This document shows, one piece after another, positions 5,976 to 6,067 of a stretch of 6,067 nucleotides of DNA. The position numbers and the translations under genes were made by a program. Source of the stretch: an uncultured Bacteriovorax sp. Its GTDB lineage: Bacteria > Bdellovibrionota > Bacteriovoracia > Bacteriovoracales > Bacteriovoracaceae. The notes beneath the pieces are model-generated. The model saw only the letters and a program-made list of their open reading frames with translations. It searched no databases and was not told the origin of the DNA. Location of the stretch: positions 1 to 6,067 of the forward strand of contig CAMLRB010000210.1 in assembly GCA_946482295.1 (NCBI GenBank). The letters are read 5' to 3'. Position 1 is the first letter of the stretch. Each line of letters opens with the position of its first letter.

Positions 5976-6067
5976 TGAAAAGGCAGTCATTTAACGTGAT
6001 CAAAACGCATAGCAATATTCAGAGTTATTGCATTGGGGAAAATGGTCCTCAGGGCCTTGCTTTAAGC
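5976..6067. other. Outer upstream region with two competing edge reading frames
   Basis: Two overlapping frames reach the window edge. On the plus strand GTG 5996 opens a frame of 24 codons to base 6067 without a stop (starts IKTHSNIQSYCIGENG after the first residue), which would be a divergent gene. On the minus strand a frame enters from the edge and stops with TGA at 6004-6002 (ends NNSEYCYAF), which would be the end of an upstream gene. Both cannot be right as main genes. Neither is recognised and neither has strong start or family support. No T-run terminator is visible here. Confidence 0.2.

Noticed and set aside
6044..6056. GGTCCTCAGGGCC imperfect dyad
   Set aside because: It is short with almost no loop, and it falls in a region where both strands may be coding. 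It has no flanking T-run or second copy in the window.
1..6067. CRISPR array, insertion sequence, tRNA or rRNA, or a defence or toxin system
   Set aside because: No regularly spaced repeats, terminal inverted repeats with a transposase, tRNA-like cloverleaf or rRNA-like sequence were seen on either strand. All clear genes have ordinary housekeeping, regulatory or envelope-type roles.

Overview
The window carries six recognisable genes, all on the minus strand, so transcription runs from the high-coordinate end toward position 1. The organism is a Gram-negative bacterium of moderate to low G+C. The signs are a cleavable signal peptide on the small secreted protein, a Rob-like AraC regulator, and Lpd and E2 proteins of proteobacterial or bdellovibrionota type. 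The gene content and AT-leaning codon use remind me of Bdellovibrionota/Bacteriovoracales, but this is an impression. No rRNA, tRNA, CRISPR array or insertion sequence is visible.

Region 5907-6067 is the upstream control region. It holds a good sigma-70-like promoter (TTGACA, 17-bp spacer, TAAAAC) that should drive lpdA. Its outer 70 bases hold two mutually exclusive short reading frames that touch the window edge.

Region 4521-5906 is lpdA, the dihydrolipoyl dehydrogenase (E3). Region 3180-4496 is a 2-oxo acid dehydrogenase E2 acyltransferase with one lipoyl domain. Together E3 and E2 form the acyl-transfer and lipoyl-reoxidation part of a PDH, OGDH or branched-chain 2-oxo acid dehydrogenase complex. 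No E1 decarboxylase gene lies in the window.

Region 1971-3166 continues the same tight run, with intergenic gaps of 24, 13 and 8 nt. First comes a 99-residue secreted protein of unknown family, then a 295-residue family-2-like (GT-A) glycosyltransferase. These four genes look like one transcription unit joining central metabolism to a secreted protein and a surface-glycan-type enzyme.

Region 1-1901 is regulatory. It holds a Rob-like AraC regulator (N-terminal AraC DNA-binding domain, C-terminal GyrI-like effector-binding domain) and then, 71 bp further on, the 5' part of a multi-pass membrane histidine kinase that runs off the window at position 1. No intrinsic terminator with a G+C-rich stem and T-run was found between any genes, so read-through is possible. 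No gene-free stretch exceeds about 160 bases.
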